Shown: positions 46,627-56,674, counted from the first letter of the stretch. The stretch is 64,000 nt of DNA from Shewanella olleyana (GCF_023283825.1 NZ_JAKILD010000002.1:186001-250000); one strand, 5' to 3'. A program made the numbers and translations. The notes: generated from the sequence alone by a model not told the origin.

Positions 46627-47379
46627 TTAAGTCGCTATTCTTGAGTTACCCGCAAGTTGACTTAATGCAACATGGTCAACAATAGTGATGTACTTGCCTT
46701 TTACTTCAATTAGGCCAGCTTTTTGAAAACGTCCCAATAAACGGCTGATAGTTTCTACCGTCAAACCTAGGTAGTTACCAATATCACCGCGTGTCATTGT
46801 TAATCTAAATTCGTGAGGTGAGAATCCACGACTACCAAATCTATTTGCTAAATTATTAATGAATGCCGCTAAGCGCTCTTCTGCATTTTTCTTTGATAGT
46901 AATAAAATCATTTCTTGGTCGCCCATGATTTCATTACTCATTAAGCGCATGATTTGCTGTCTTAATTTGGGCATAGTACCCGAAAGGGTATCGAGTGTAT
47001 CAAAGGGAATTTCACACACCATCGCCGTTTCAAGTGCTTGGGCAAAACTTTGGTGTATTTGAGAGTGAATACCGTCAAAGCCAATAACATCACCTGCTAA
47101 ATGAAAACCAGTGATTTGTTCATCACCTTGTTCAGTAATGGTGAAACTTTTTATGGTACCTGAACGGATAGCAAACAAAGATTTGAGAGGATCACCTGAT
47201 TTAAAGATCTGATCACCTTTTTGAACAGGTTTTTTCCGTTCGATAATTTCATCTAGTTTATCTAGTTCGTTATTATCTAACGTGAAAGGAATGCAAAGCG
47301 ATTCCATACTGCAATCATGACAATGAATTGCACAACCACCAGTAGAAGCGTGAAGCTGTTTCGTTTGATCTGTAGGCAT
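46627..47379 (-). CDS. etrA: FNR/EtrA-type oxygen-sensing regulator
   Basis: This 250-residue protein (ATG 47379, equal in length to E. coli FNR) has the N-terminal cysteine set [16 protein letters not shown] and the distal Cys in TAMVCEI for a 4Fe-4S cluster, a cyclic-nucleotide-binding-like barrel, the dimer helix and the recognition helix [11 protein letters not shown]. It is called EtrA in Shewanella. It switches genes on or off in the absence of oxygen by binding TTGAT-N4-ATCAA. The cbb3 oxidase genes upstream carry a consensus site, making them likely direct targets. Confidence 0.96.
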   Translation of the reverse strand: MPTDQTKQLHASTGGCAIHCHDCSMESLCIPFTLDNNELDKLDEIIERKKPVQKGDQIFKSGDPLKSLFAIRSGTIKSFTITEQGDEQITGFHLAGDVIGFDGIHSQIHQSFAQALETAMVCEIPFDTLDTLSGTMPKLRQQIMRLMSNEIMGDQEMILLLSKKNAEERLAAFINNLANRFGSRGFSPHEFRLTMTRGDIGNYLGLTVETISRLLGRFQKAGLIEVKGKYITIVDHVALSQLAGNSRIAT

Positions 47380-47434
47380 ATATACTCTCAATTAATTACT
47401 ACCATACCATGTTAAACTAATAACAAAGCTTCAG

Positions 47435-48124
47435 CTAGTTTAGCTGCATGATGGCAATATAAATAGTTTGTAATCCAAATATTACTATCAAGATCCCACT
47501 AAATAGTCTTACTTTCTTTTTTTGTACCCATCCAGCCAATTTTTTTGCGGTTAATCCAGCACTTAGCAATGCGGGTAACGTCCCTAAACCGAAAGCAAGC
47601 ATCACCATAGCACCATTTAGGGCGTCACCAGCTGCTACCGACCAAGTCAATGTGCTATAAACTAAACCACAAGGTAACCAACCCCAAATCATCCCTGCAA
47701 TTGTCGCTTGAAACTGGGTTTTGATTGGGAGTAATTTATTCGCTAAAGGCTTTAAAAACTTCCATAAACCTTTACCCAGTTTTTCAATATGAACGACACC
47801 AAACCAAATTTGCGCGATATATAAGCCTGTTATTATCATCATAATACCGGCAAGAATTCTTAAACCGATAAGATAACTATCAACGTCAAACATATAACCT
47901 AAAGCGGCACTACTTGCTCCAGCTAGTGCTCCGGCAATGGTATAGCTTAAAATTCTACCGAGATTGTAACTCAGTAAAAAACTTAACTGGTTTGCCAGTC
48001 GATTAGATGAAGTTGCGGGCAGGTTAGTTGCAAAAGCGCCAATAAGTCCGCCACACATACCAAAACAATGTGCAGCGCCCATTAAACCGACAAGAAAGGC
48101 TCCCCAAACATTATATTCAATCAA
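47435..48124 (-). CDS. sulfite exporter TauE/SafE-like membrane protein of the cco locus
   Basis: This 229-residue inner-membrane protein has six or so helices and the motifs GAAHCFGMCGG at the N-terminus and GWLPCGLVYSTL in the middle, as in the DsbD-TM-related TauE/SafE-like family (DUF2182-like in older naming). Such genes regularly follow ccoS and may move copper or thiols for oxidase assembly. The start overlaps the ccoS stop by 8 bp, so it is translationally coupled. Confidence 0.85.
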   Translation of the reverse strand: MIEYNVWGAFLVGLMGAAHCFGMCGGLIGAFATNLPATSSNRLANQLSFLLSYNLGRILSYTIAGALAGASSAALGYMFDVDSYLIGLRILAGIMMIITGLYIAQIWFGVVHIEKLGKGLWKFLKPLANKLLPIKTQFQATIAGMIWGWLPCGLVYSTLTWSVAAGDALNGAMVMLAFGLGTLPALLSAGLTAKKLAGWVQKKKVRLFSGILIVIFGLQTIYIAIMQLN

Positions 48125-48383
48125 GAGGAGTGATCTTATTTAAAGGTTTTTCAATGTTAGCCTTTTCCGAACTAGTCGTAGCTGAAACAATTTCAGCAGT
48201 GCTATTTTGTTCAGGTTCAGCTGAAGTAGGAACATTTGCAGGGCTATCTTCGTCAAATAAAATAGACACACTTTGTCTATCTAAATCATCGAACTGTTCT
48301 GACTTAACAGCCCAAAAGAATACGGCTACAGCAACTGCCACAAATAACATGGCAATAGGAATTAACACGTAAATGATACTCAT
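48117..48383 (-). CDS. ccoS: cbb3 oxidase maturation protein CcoS
   Basis: This 88-residue protein has one N-terminal transmembrane helix (SIIYVLIPIAMLFVAVAVAV) followed by FFWAVKSEQFDDLD, the CcoS signature, then an acidic tail longer than usual. CcoS is needed for cofactor insertion into the oxidase. It overlaps ccoI by 4 bp upstream and the TauE-like gene by 8 bp downstream. Confidence 0.92.
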   Translation of the reverse strand: MSIIYVLIPIAMLFVAVAVAVFFWAVKSEQFDDLDRQSVSILFDEDSPANVPTSAEPEQNSTAEIVSATTSSEKANIEKPLNKITPLD

Positions 48384-50848
48384 ATTTTTACCCTTAGCAG
48401 GCGAAGACTATTTGAAACAACAATGATAGAGCTTATAGACATTCCAATTGCCGCAATATATGGCACAACATGACCAGTAACCGCTAATGGCAAAATAATA
48501 ATGTTATAAGCAAACGCCCATATTAAGTTTTGTTTTATTATTCTATTAGTAAGTTTAGCAAGTTTAATGGCCTGATTAAATTTAGATAGGTGATCACCTA
48601 GTAAAATTAAATCTGCGCTATTTTTAGCTATCGCACTGCCACTGCCCATAGCGACTGATAAATTTGCTCCGGCTAAAACAGGCGCATCGTTAATACCATC
48701 ACCAAACATAGCAACATGATGTTTTGTTTGTAGTTTGTTTATAAGTTCTAGCTTGTCTGCAGGGCTTAAACCAGAATATGCATGTTTGATATTCAATTGT
48801 TTTGCAATTTCATTTACATGCTTAGCACAATCACCACTAGCGATACTGACTTGTAAACCTGATTGTTGTAAATCAGATACAGCTTGTTGGCTATCAACCC
48901 TTATTGAATCCTGCAAAACAAAGCAAGCTGTTACTATATCGTCAATTGATAGCCACAATAATTGTCCATGACAATGTGAAGCATCTAATCCGTTAAACTG
49001 AGCATTGCCAATTTTAATCTCTTTATTATTGATTTTACCTGAGATGCCTAAACCCACATGATGGGTGATATCTGTCGCAACAACATATTTACTATTAAAT
49101 GTTGAAAAAGCTTGTGCGATAGGATGCAATGAACCTAACTCAAGGGCTGCAGCATAATTAAGAACTGTTTGTTCATCATATTGAGAGTTTTGATTTTGGT
49201 TATTATTAAGCTGAGTATTTTCGCTAATATTTTCATCTGTCAGGATGGTTTTCTGAATAGAAACAGTGCCGCAAGTTAGGGTACCTGTTTTATCGAAAAC
49301 GATATGTTGTAAAAGTGGCAGCTTTTCAAAAACACCAGCTTTTTGAACAATAATACCAAGTTTAGTAAAAATGGCTGTAGAGCAGGTGATAGCAGTTGGA
49401 GTAGCAAGGGCAAGCGCGCAAGGACATGTAGCTACAAGTACCGATAACATTACCCAGAAAGCATCATCAGGAGATATGAATTGCCATGCAACATAAGTTA
49501 AGGCAGCGATTAATATAATAGCAGTAGAAAAATAACTAGCTGATTTATCGACCATTAATGCAATTTTTGGCTTAGTGTTAGAGGCAACTTCTTGTAATCG
49601 GATAATTTCAGCAACTAATTGATCTTGCCCTAATGCGGTGACTTCAACAGTTAAAGGCTGATCAACATTAATCGTTCCCGCATACACCATATCCTGTTCA
49701 GACTTGATTAATGGCATCTGTTCGCCAGTAAGCATCGACTCATTTAATCCTGATTTACCTTGTAAAATGATGCCGTCTGCTGCGACAACTTCACCTGGCT
49801 TTATCAGAATTATGTCACCAATAATAAGTCGTTTAGCTGGAATTTCTGTAATGACTTCAACAGATTCAGATATCGAGTTGATTTCAGAATGAGCTTCAAT
49901 GGTTTTTAAATTTGCAGTTAATGGCACTAATTTATGTAAGTTACTTGAACTGACAGAAGCTGTTTGTTTAGCTTTTTGTTCGAAGAATCGACCGAGTAAG
50001 AGGAAGAAGGTAAACATGGTGACAGATTCAAAATAAACTTCACCTGCTCCATTGATGGTTGCAATACAACTCGCAATATAAGCACCGGCAATCGCTAAGG
50101 ATACTGACAAATCCATGTTTACTTTACCGCCGAGTAAACTTCTAACGGCACTAAAATAAAACGGTTGGGCTGAATAAAAAACAACAGGCGCTGCGAGTGT
50201 CATACTGACCCAGCGAAAGTAATCACGCATTTCTGTATCTTGTAAAACAAAGTAATCAGAATAAAGAGCAAGTGCGAACATCATCACTTGCATAGTGGCG
50301 AATCCTGCTAAACCTAACCTTAACAGAAATTTACGACTTTCTTGTTTACTTAACTTTTCTTGCTCATCTACTTGATAAGGTGCTGCTTGGTAACCTATAC
50401 GGCTAATTGCTGATAAAATCTCACTGAGCTTTATAGTTGAATCATTCCAGGTTACTAAGGCGCGTTGCGTGGTAGAGTTAACTGAGATTTTTACAATGCC
50501 AGGTAGTTGTTTTAATTTATGTTCAATTAACCAAGCACACGCTGCACATGTTATCCCTTCAATAGAGACTGACAACGTTTTTTCGTCATCTTTTGAATAA
50601 ACTAAATCTTGTTGAATTTCTGGTAAATCATAGGCGGAGTATTGAGCCAACTCTGAAGGAACTAATGCAGTTTGTTTACTACCCGGTTCACTTCTAAATT
50701 GATAATAACTACTTAAACCGGAATCGATAATCGCTTGTGAAACAGCCTGACAACCAGGGCAACACATAAGTTGCTCCTGATTATCAATTACGGTTGTAAA
50801 TTCGCGGCCAGTGAGTACAGGTTCATTACAATGAAAGCACGTTTGCAT
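48380..50848 (-). CDS. ccoI: copper-exporting P-type ATPase CcoI
   Basis: This 822-residue P1B-type ATPase has an N-terminal Cys-rich segment (CFHCNEP, CCPGCQA), a heavy-metal-associated domain (GITCAACAW), the membrane CPC motif (ATCPCALALATPTA), the phosphorylation site DKTGTLT, the actuator TGEQMP and the hinge GDGINDAP. CcoI/FixI exports Cu(I) for assembly of the cbb3 oxidase CuB site. Order ccoH-ccoI-ccoS is standard. Confidence 0.95.
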   Translation of the reverse strand: MQTCFHCNEPVLTGREFTTVIDNQEQLMCCPGCQAVSQAIIDSGLSSYYQFRSEPGSKQTALVPSELAQYSAYDLPEIQQDLVYSKDDEKTLSVSIEGITCAACAWLIEHKLKQLPGIVKISVNSTTQRALVTWNDSTIKLSEILSAISRIGYQAAPYQVDEQEKLSKQESRKFLLRLGLAGFATMQVMMFALALYSDYFVLQDTEMRDYFRWVSMTLAAPVVFYSAQPFYFSAVRSLLGGKVNMDLSVSLAIAGAYIASCIATINGAGEVYFESVTMFTFFLLLGRFFEQKAKQTASVSSSNLHKLVPLTANLKTIEAHSEINSISESVEVITEIPAKRLIIGDIILIKPGEVVAADGIILQGKSGLNESMLTGEQMPLIKSEQDMVYAGTINVDQPLTVEVTALGQDQLVAEIIRLQEVASNTKPKIALMVDKSASYFSTAIILIAALTYVAWQFISPDDAFWVMLSVLVATCPCALALATPTAITCSTAIFTKLGIIVQKAGVFEKLPLLQHIVFDKTGTLTCGTVSIQKTILTDENISENTQLNNNQNQNSQYDEQTVLNYAAALELGSLHPIAQAFSTFNSKYVVATDITHHVGLGISGKINNKEIKIGNAQFNGLDASHCHGQLLWLSIDDIVTACFVLQDSIRVDSQQAVSDLQQSGLQVSIASGDCAKHVNEIAKQLNIKHAYSGLSPADKLELINKLQTKHHVAMFGDGINDAPVLAGANLSVAMGSGSAIAKNSADLILLGDHLSKFNQAIKLAKLTNRIIKQNLIWAFAYNIIILPLAVTGHVVPYIAAIGMSISSIIVVSNSLRLLRVKI

Positions 50849-50854
50849 GTATTA

Positions 50855-51334
50855 TTAATTTAACCAGTAATCTACATCGTCTGTAATTTCAATGCGTTGC
50901 TGAATTCTCCAACTTGCATCAAAACCTTCTAATCGAACATTCCAAGGGCCTGATATCGCATCAGATAAACCTATTCGATAAGCACCATTACCATCTGCTG
51001 TGGCATTAATACTAAAATCTTTTTCTTCTAAAGTAGGGTGGATGAAATCCACTTTTAATGCGGCGCGATATTCTGGGCCACCATGTTGACTGATTTTTAA
51101 TTCATGATCATCAACTTCAACTAAAAACTGCATCCCTAGATTCTTAGCTTGTTTAATTTTACGTAAATCCATATTAATGGCTTTACCTTCTTTATAATAA
51201 TCATCTGATACCAACGTGTCCGCATTATCAATTGCAATGCTCATCGCGACCATACTTTTAATTACAACAACAGAGAGTAAAACAACAATAAACCAAGGCC
51301 AAAAATGCTTATACCAGGGAAGAGGAGCAGACAT
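50855..51334 (-). CDS. ccoH: FixH/CcoH family protein
   Basis: This 159-residue protein has one N-terminal membrane helix (FWPWFIVVLLSVVVIKSMVAM), then NADTLVSDDYYKEGKAIN, the conserved FixH motif, and a beta-rich periplasmic domain. It assists cbb3 oxidase assembly. It lies 6 bp before ccoI. A terminator separates it from ccoP. Confidence 0.9.
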   Translation of the reverse strand: MSAPLPWYKHFWPWFIVVLLSVVVIKSMVAMSIAIDNADTLVSDDYYKEGKAINMDLRKIKQAKNLGMQFLVEVDDHELKISQHGGPEYRAALKVDFIHPTLEEKDFSINATADGNGAYRIGLSDAISGPWNVRLEGFDASWRIQQRIEITDDVDYWLN

Positions 51335-51401
51335 AAAACGGTCCTAAAAAGTAAGAATTATTATAGTGTTATTTTAACCCGAAAAGGCTTAAGAATCACT
51401 T

Positions 51402-51432
51402 AAAAAAAAGGCTTCGTTTTCACGAAGCCTTT
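51402..51432 (-). terminator. terminator after ccoNOQP
   Basis: On the minus strand AGGCTTCGT/ACGAAGCCT pair over a TTTC-type loop and lead into a run of eight T. It separates the structural cco genes from the ccoHIS assembly genes. Confidence 0.85.
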
Positions 51433-51450
51433 GATGTTACTGTGTTGTAA

Positions 51451-52419
51451 CTATTTGTTTGATAAGCTATAAACGTAAGCAGATATGACGTGAACTTTCT
51501 CTTCACCAAGAATGTCATCCCAGGCAGGCATTACGCCAGAACGTCCATTAGCAATAGATTGCATAACCTGCAATCGACTACTGCCATATAACCAAGCATC
51601 GTCGGTTAAATTAGGTGCGCCCATAAATTTATTACCAGTTCCGTCCATACCATGACAAGCAAAACAACCTTTCATGAATGAAGCTTGACCTTGCGCTGCG
51701 AGAGTAGCGTCATGATCACGACCTGATAATTTAAATACGTATTCAGCTAGACCTTGAATTTCACTGTCTTCGATTGGTAACCCACCTTTAGGCGGCATCA
51801 TACCATTTCGACCGTTCATAATTGATGTCTTGATAGTTGCAAGCTCGCCACCATATAACCAATTATTATCAGTTAAGTTAGGAAAGCCAATACTACCGCG
51901 AGCATCAGAGCCATGACACTGTGCACAGTTTTGTAAGAATAGACGGCCACCCACTTTCAATGCTTCTTCATCTTTAACTAAATCCTCTAAAGGAGTTGCT
52001 AAATAAGCAGCAAAAATTGGTCCGAACTTTTCATCAGCTGCAGCGACTTCACGGTCATACTGCGACAAACGATTTTCAGCTTTAGCAAGTTCTACGGCAG
52101 CTTTTGAATCGGCTTTAATGCCTTCTTCATAACCTATACTTTGGTTAGAACTTGTCCAACCAAATAGACCTTTATAGCTACCAAGACCTGGATATAGGGC
52201 TAGATAAATCAAGCCAAAGACAATACTGATGTAGAACATATAAGTCCACCACTTAGGGAGGGAATTATTAAGTTCTTCAATACCGTCAAAGCTATGGCCC
52301 ATTGATTCGCCTTCTTTAACTCCTGTATTGTCTTTTGAACAAGCACGTAAAAGTAAGAAACAACCAACAATCACTAACAAAGTTGGAAAAATAATCCAAA
52401 CATTCCAAAAGATACTCAT
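51451..52419 (-). CDS. ccoP: cbb3 cytochrome c oxidase subunit III (dihaem cytochrome c)
   Basis: This 322-residue subunit has an N-terminal membrane helix, a second one (WWTYMFYISIVFGLIYLAL), and two haem-c sites, CAQCH and CFACH, in class I cytochrome c folds. CcoP accepts electrons from soluble cytochromes and passes them to CcoO. Its ATG overlaps the ccoQ stop by one base (TAATG). Confidence 0.95.
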   Translation of the reverse strand: MSIFWNVWIIFPTLLVIVGCFLLLRACSKDNTGVKEGESMGHSFDGIEELNNSLPKWWTYMFYISIVFGLIYLALYPGLGSYKGLFGWTSSNQSIGYEEGIKADSKAAVELAKAENRLSQYDREVAAADEKFGPIFAAYLATPLEDLVKDEEALKVGGRLFLQNCAQCHGSDARGSIGFPNLTDNNWLYGGELATIKTSIMNGRNGMMPPKGGLPIEDSEIQGLAEYVFKLSGRDHDATLAAQGQASFMKGCFACHGMDGTGNKFMGAPNLTDDAWLYGSSRLQVMQSIANGRSGVMPAWDDILGEEKVHVISAYVYSLSNK

Positions 52420-52595
52420 TACTTGTTATCTCCTGAATGGTTAGTTTGCTTTGCGATTTCTTCTTCAGAAAAAATCAGGTTAGCGGCTTCATCAAATTTC
52501 GGTTTACTTTTTGAGCTGTAAGCCCAGTAAAAAATACCGGCAAATACGACCATAACAATAATGGTAAGAATGCCTTGTAACGTTCCGTAATCCAT
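52419..52595 (-). CDS. ccoQ: cbb3 oxidase subunit CcoQ
   Basis: This small gene of 58 residues starts MDYGTLQGILTIIVMVVFAG, a single membrane helix followed by IFYWAYSSKSKPKFDEAANLIF. ATG 52595 has AGGAGG 6 bases upstream. It lies between ccoO and ccoP in the standard ccoNOQP order and its stop overlaps the ccoP start. CcoQ stabilises the complex. Confidence 0.93.
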   Translation of the reverse strand: MDYGTLQGILTIIVMVVFAGIFYWAYSSKSKPKFDEAANLIFSEEEIAKQTNHSGDNK

Positions 52596-52605
52596 AATTG
52601 CCTCC

Positions 52606-53220
52606 TTATTTCAGCGCGTGACCAAGTGACTGAAGGTAAGCGATTAACGCTTCTAATTCAGTCTTGCCTTCTACAGCAGCCTGCGCACCTGCAATTTCTT
52701 CTTCGGTATACATATTATCATCCGGATGGAAATTGCTTAAGATTTGCATCTTTTTACCAGTGAGCTTGCCGTCAAGTTTAGCCTCTGCTAACCAAGGGTA
52801 AGCAGGCATATTAGACTGAGGTACCACGTCACGTGGATTGATTAAATGTACTTCATGCCACTTATCACTATAACGACCGCCAACACGGGCTAAGTCTGGA
52901 CCTGTACGTTTAGAGCCCCATTGGAAAGGGTGATCCCATACTGATTCACCAGCGACAGAGTAATGTCCGTAACGTTCTGTTTCAGCGCGTAAAGGACGGA
53001 TCATTTGGCTGTGACAGTTATAACAACCTTCACGTACATAGATATCACGACCTTCAATCTGTAAAGCGTTATACGGGATTAACCCTTCAACTGGTTCAGT
53101 TGTATCCTTCGAAAAAATCAACGGAGTGATCTGAACTAAACCGCCAAAACTAATCGCGATGACAGTGAAGATACCCAGCAGACCGATGTTTTTCTCGATT
53201 AATTCATGATTAAATTTCAT
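52606..53220 (-). CDS. ccoO: cbb3 cytochrome c oxidase subunit II (monohaem cytochrome c)
   Basis: This 204-residue subunit has an N-terminal membrane anchor ([18 protein letters not shown]), the haem-c site CYNCHS and the axial-Met region ([11 protein letters not shown]). It forms the core with CcoN. It starts 11 bp after ccoN. Confidence 0.96.
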   Translation of the reverse strand: MKFNHELIEKNIGLLGIFTVIAISFGGLVQITPLIFSKDTTEPVEGLIPYNALQIEGRDIYVREGCYNCHSQMIRPLRAETERYGHYSVAGESVWDHPFQWGSKRTGPDLARVGGRYSDKWHEVHLINPRDVVPQSNMPAYPWLAEAKLDGKLTGKKMQILSNFHPDDNMYTEEEIAGAQAAVEGKTELEALIAYLQSLGHALK

Positions 53221-53231
53221 CGTTCTGCCCC

Positions 53232-54665
53232 TTATGCTTTTTCTTCAGATAATGGTGGTAAAGAATCTTTAGGTGCATTAACAGTACGGATGACGTTATA
53301 CGCCATAATCAACATACCCGTTAAGAAGAACACACCACCAATAAAGCGAACAAAGTAGAAAGGATAAGACGCTTCTAAACTTTCAACAAAGCTATAAGTT
53401 AATGTTCCGTCAGAGTTAACTGCGCGCCACATCAGACCTTGCATCACACCAGAAATCCACATTGCTACGATGTATAACACTGTACCAATTGTCGCTAACC
53501 AGAAATGAACATTCACTAAATTAGTGCTGTACATGCGGCCATGGCCAAACAGGACAGGAATAAGATGGTAAAGAGAACCAATAGAAACCATTGCAACCCA
53601 ACCTAAAGCGCCTGAGTGAACGTGTCCAACGGTCCAATCGGTATAATGCGATAAGGCGTTAACAGTTTTAATTGCCATCATTGGCCCTTCGAAGGTAGAC
53701 ATACCGTAGAAAGACAATGAAACAACTAAGAAACGAAGTACAGGATCGGTACGTAGCTTATGCCAAGCACCAGATAAGGTCATAATACCGTTAATCATGC
53801 CACCCCAAGATGGAGCAAATAAGATTAGCGACATCACCATACCAAGAGTCTGAGTCCAGTCAGGTAACGCTGTATAATGAAGATGATGTGGACCAGCCCA
53901 AATATACAGTGCAATCAACGCCCAAAAGTGAACAATTGAAAGACGGTAAGAATAAACTGGGCGTCCAGCTTGCTTAGGGACAAAGTAATACATCATGCCT
54001 AAGAAGCCTGCAGTTAATAAGAAACCAACCGCATTATGTCCATACCACCACTGTACCATCGCATCAACTGCGCCTGAGTACATGGAATATGATTTGAATA
54101 AGCTGACAGGTACAGCCATTGAGTTAACAATGTGCAGTACTGCTACCGTGATAATGAAAGCACCAAAGAACCAGTTTGCAACATAAATGTGCGAGGTTGT
54201 TCGTTTAATGATAGTTCCAAAGAACACTACAGCATATGTAACCCAAACAATGGTTATGGCAATATCAATTGGCCATTCCATTTCAGCATATTCTTTCCCT
54301 GAGGTGAAACCCATAGGTAAAGTTATTACTGTTGAGAGGATAATGGCTTGCCAACCCCAGAATGTAAATGCAGCTAATTTAGGCGCAAATAATCGGGTTT
54401 GACAGGTACGCTGTACGATATAGTAGGATGTTGCGAAAAGGGCTGAAGTACCAAACGCGAAAATCACAGCATTCGTATGAAGTGGTCTTAGACGACTATA
54501 CGTTAACCATGAGGTTTCGAAGTTCAGTTGTGGCCAGATTAACTGGGCCGCAATCAATACACCCACTGCCATACCAACGATTCCCCACAAAACTGTGGTT
54601 AATGCGAATTGGCGAACAATAGTGTAGTTGTAATCAGCGCCTGTAGGCTGGGAATGATTCATCAT
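53232..54665 (-). CDS. ccoN: cbb3 cytochrome c oxidase subunit I
   Basis: This 477-residue haem-copper oxidase core has about twelve membrane helices and the conserved His ligands in [33 protein letters not shown] and [17 protein letters not shown]. It reduces oxygen at high affinity with proton pumping. The first two codons are both ATG (54665 or 54662). The gene heads ccoNOQP; a consensus FNR box lies about 205 bp upstream, so expression should rise at low oxygen. Confidence 0.97.
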   Translation of the reverse strand: MMNHSQPTGADYNYTIVRQFALTTVLWGIVGMAVGVLIAAQLIWPQLNFETSWLTYSRLRPLHTNAVIFAFGTSALFATSYYIVQRTCQTRLFAPKLAAFTFWGWQAIILSTVITLPMGFTSGKEYAEMEWPIDIAITIVWVTYAVVFFGTIIKRTTSHIYVANWFFGAFIITVAVLHIVNSMAVPVSLFKSYSMYSGAVDAMVQWWYGHNAVGFLLTAGFLGMMYYFVPKQAGRPVYSYRLSIVHFWALIALYIWAGPHHLHYTALPDWTQTLGMVMSLILFAPSWGGMINGIMTLSGAWHKLRTDPVLRFLVVSLSFYGMSTFEGPMMAIKTVNALSHYTDWTVGHVHSGALGWVAMVSIGSLYHLIPVLFGHGRMYSTNLVNVHFWLATIGTVLYIVAMWISGVMQGLMWRAVNSDGTLTYSFVESLEASYPFYFVRFIGGVFFLTGMLIMAYNVIRTVNAPKDSLPPLSEEKA

Positions 54666-54844
54666 AATGCTTCCACGGCTTATTACTTTTAATTATAGTA
54701 AAGAAGGACTTTACCTGTTTAGGCTGACTATCGCAGAAAAAACAACCTTAAATGAAGTTGCTTTTTAATGCTTTGTCAAGGTGTTACCTCATGTTTTTTA
54801 TATCTATCACGAGGTAATGCAATGATACTTGAGCTGTGTCAAAA

Positions 54845-54884
54845 AAGATACTCAGGGAACCTGAGTAAACTTGATCCAGATCAA
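54845..54884 (-). promoter_or_regulatory. FNR-dependent promoter of ccoNOQP
   Basis: TTGATCCAGATCAA (54871-54884) is a perfect FNR/EtrA box. On the minus strand a -10-like TATCTT (54850-54845) is placed so that the box centre falls near -40 from the expected start, the class II activator position. Toward the opposite gene the same geometry would place the start inside its coding region, so ccoN is the likely target. The transcript would have a leader of about 170 nt. Confidence 0.75.
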
Positions 54885-54930
54885 TTTCCTAAAGATAATG
54901 TTATCAATTTGAATCATGAGGTTATTATTT

Positions 54931-55383
54931 GTGCATTTTTTAACAAAGTCTGCTTTCTTGTTATTTTTTATTGCTAATTTAGTAGGATGCGATTCACAAC
55001 CTGAAAATCTAAACAGACAAAGCAGAATTGTCGATAAGACACTCTGTCAATTTAGTCAGGGAAAATGTGAACAAAATGTACACGGCATGGAAATTTCTCT
55101 TTTGATTAATCCTGTTTTCACACCAAGTGAAAAACCGTTAGATATCGCGCTTAATTTTTCAAAACCTGTAAAGAATGTGCAAGTTAGAATAGAAGGGCGA
55201 GATATGTTTATGGGTATCATTCCTGTCAAGCTATCAACCACAGATTATAAAGCTTATACAGGTAATGCGATTTATGGCTCATGCAGTAGTGATTATATGG
55301 TGTGGAGAACAATGATTAGCTTCACACAGGACGATGCTACAAAAACAGTTTGGTTTGATTTTTTAGCTGATAATCATGTTTAA
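54931..55383 (+). CDS. small lipoprotein divergent from ccoN
   Basis: This protein of about 150 residues has a lipoprotein signal (HFLTKSAFLLFFIANLVGC). GTG 54931 with GAGG upstream is preferred; ATG 54916 would add five residues. The mature part is beta-rich with two Cys near the start (KTLCQFSQGKC) and one in IYGSCSSDYMVWR. I do not recognise a named family. Its position beside the cbb3 genes suggests a periplasmic assembly or copper-related role, as inference. Confidence 0.7.
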   Translation: MHFLTKSAFLLFFIANLVGCDSQPENLNRQSRIVDKTLCQFSQGKCEQNVHGMEISLLINPVFTPSEKPLDIALNFSKPVKNVQVRIEGRDMFMGIIPVKLSTTDYKAYTGNAIYGSCSSDYMVWRTMISFTQDDATKTVWFDFLADNHV

Positions 55384-55428
55384 TAACTTCAAATGACAAA
55401 TAAGCAAATCAAACCCACAATAATGCTA

Positions 55429-55456
55429 TTGATAATCATTCTCATTAATGTATAAT
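55429..55456 (+). promoter_or_regulatory. promoter overlapped by a Fur box
   Basis: TTGATA (55429-55434) and TATAAT (55451-55456) are 16 bp apart. GATAATCATTCTCATTA (55431-55447) across the -35 and spacer closely fits the Fur box. This geometry would give iron-dependent repression of the gene at 55488. Confidence 0.75.
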
Positions 55457-55487
55457 TTAATTCATCACATTAAAAGAGATAAAGTCG

Positions 55488-55721
55488 ATGAGCCAACTCA
55501 ATATTTCCATTCCATTAGATAAAATGGCCGCACTTATTCAAGCCGGGCATCTTTGTGTAGCAGACGTTAAAAGTTTAGACAATGAAACTAAAAAAAAGCT
55601 TTGGCAGTTATGTTTGATGTCTTGTAAGCAAAGAGTTCATTGTTACGAGTCACTAACTTTGAACAATCAAAGTTCGGATCTTATTGACGAACAGTTAATC
55701 TCAATGTTCCAACCAAATTAA
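55488..55721 (+). CDS. small cysteine-containing protein, predicted Fur-regulated
   Basis: This 77-residue cytoplasmic protein has four cysteines, in GHLCVAD, WQLCLMSC and VHCYES, and an N-terminal segment LNISIPLDKMAALIQAG. No known family was recognised. The promoter carries a Fur box across its -35 element, so it should be made under iron starvation. The Cys spacing could bind iron-sulfur or zinc; a sparing or iron-traffic function is a guess. Confidence 0.7.
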   Translation: MSQLNISIPLDKMAALIQAGHLCVADVKSLDNETKKKLWQLCLMSCKQRVHCYESLTLNNQSSDLIDEQLISMFQPN

Positions 55722-56674
55722 ATAGCATTGTTTTACACGCTTAAATGTGTGGATTAGCCTATCTATATAAACACAATAATTATTAGTTTTCTGCTCAAAA
55801 ATGTTTTAGTTTTCAAGATTAATAAACATAAAAGCATGTATTGCTTGTGGAACACATGCTTTTTATAAAATTATTTTTCAGTCCATTCGAATAATAAAAG
55901 TTTGCTCATCATTAAACAAAGCCGCCGTAATAAATACCAGACCACGCCCTCAACGTGACAGGCAACCTGTAGCTCCAAATCTTCTTCCTTCCCCCTTCCT
56001 TTTAAAAGAACCAGTATCGGTTAATATACCGCTTAAAGTAGGTAAGTCCCCCTAATTGTGTTTAGCTTATTCAATCAGATTTAATTCAGTGGCGGCACAG
56101 AGGCAATAGGGGATCGTATCGAGTTCTTCGAAAGTTGTAATCATTAGCCAGTCGATACCGTTAACATGATGAAGAAACTTTGTATTTCTCACATTTAAAA
56201 TGCGAATGTTCTATCACTTTAAAGGTAAAACTTAGAAAAAATTTAGATGCTAAATGTCGTAAAGTTTACATTTTTGGCCATTTACTAAATTAACTTAAAA
56301 CATGTTTATTCCATTATTTGTTAGCGAGATAAAGCGGCTTACGCACTAATATACAAAAGAGCCAAATATTTTCTAATGTTTTGACCACTAAAACTGATTT
56401 AAAAGTACTAAATACGCACTTTAAAGTTTTACGCTGATGACTAGTTTGAAAAGCGCTGGCTAGGATGGAAATAGGTGCTATATTTTAAAATATGATCAGC
56501 TTATTTGAGTATGTTTATAACTTTCGGACATTAATTTAATTAACCTACAAATTAAGTTTGATGCTGTATTTCAGGTTGTTAAAGCGAACAAGCTTTTTTT
56601 AACGTTTATTACATAGCAAAGCCTGCAACAACTTTAATCTAATTTAATTAATTTCTTTTAAGGAGATAAGTTCA
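55722..56674. other. 953-bp region with no intact gene
   Basis: It is AT-rich with two short minus-strand open frames that read like protein but lack good starts: 55871-56020 (ends ACHVEGVVWYLLRRL..FEWTEK) and 56067-56193 (FLHHVNGIDWLMITTFEEL..NLIE). They may be remnants of one or two lost genes. The promoter of the following MRJP-type gene should lie in the last 200 bp. Confidence 0.4.

Noticed and set aside
54768-54977. 69-codon frame over the FNR box
   Set aside because: No ribosome site or family; the region is better explained as the ccoN promoter and the lipoprotein gene start.
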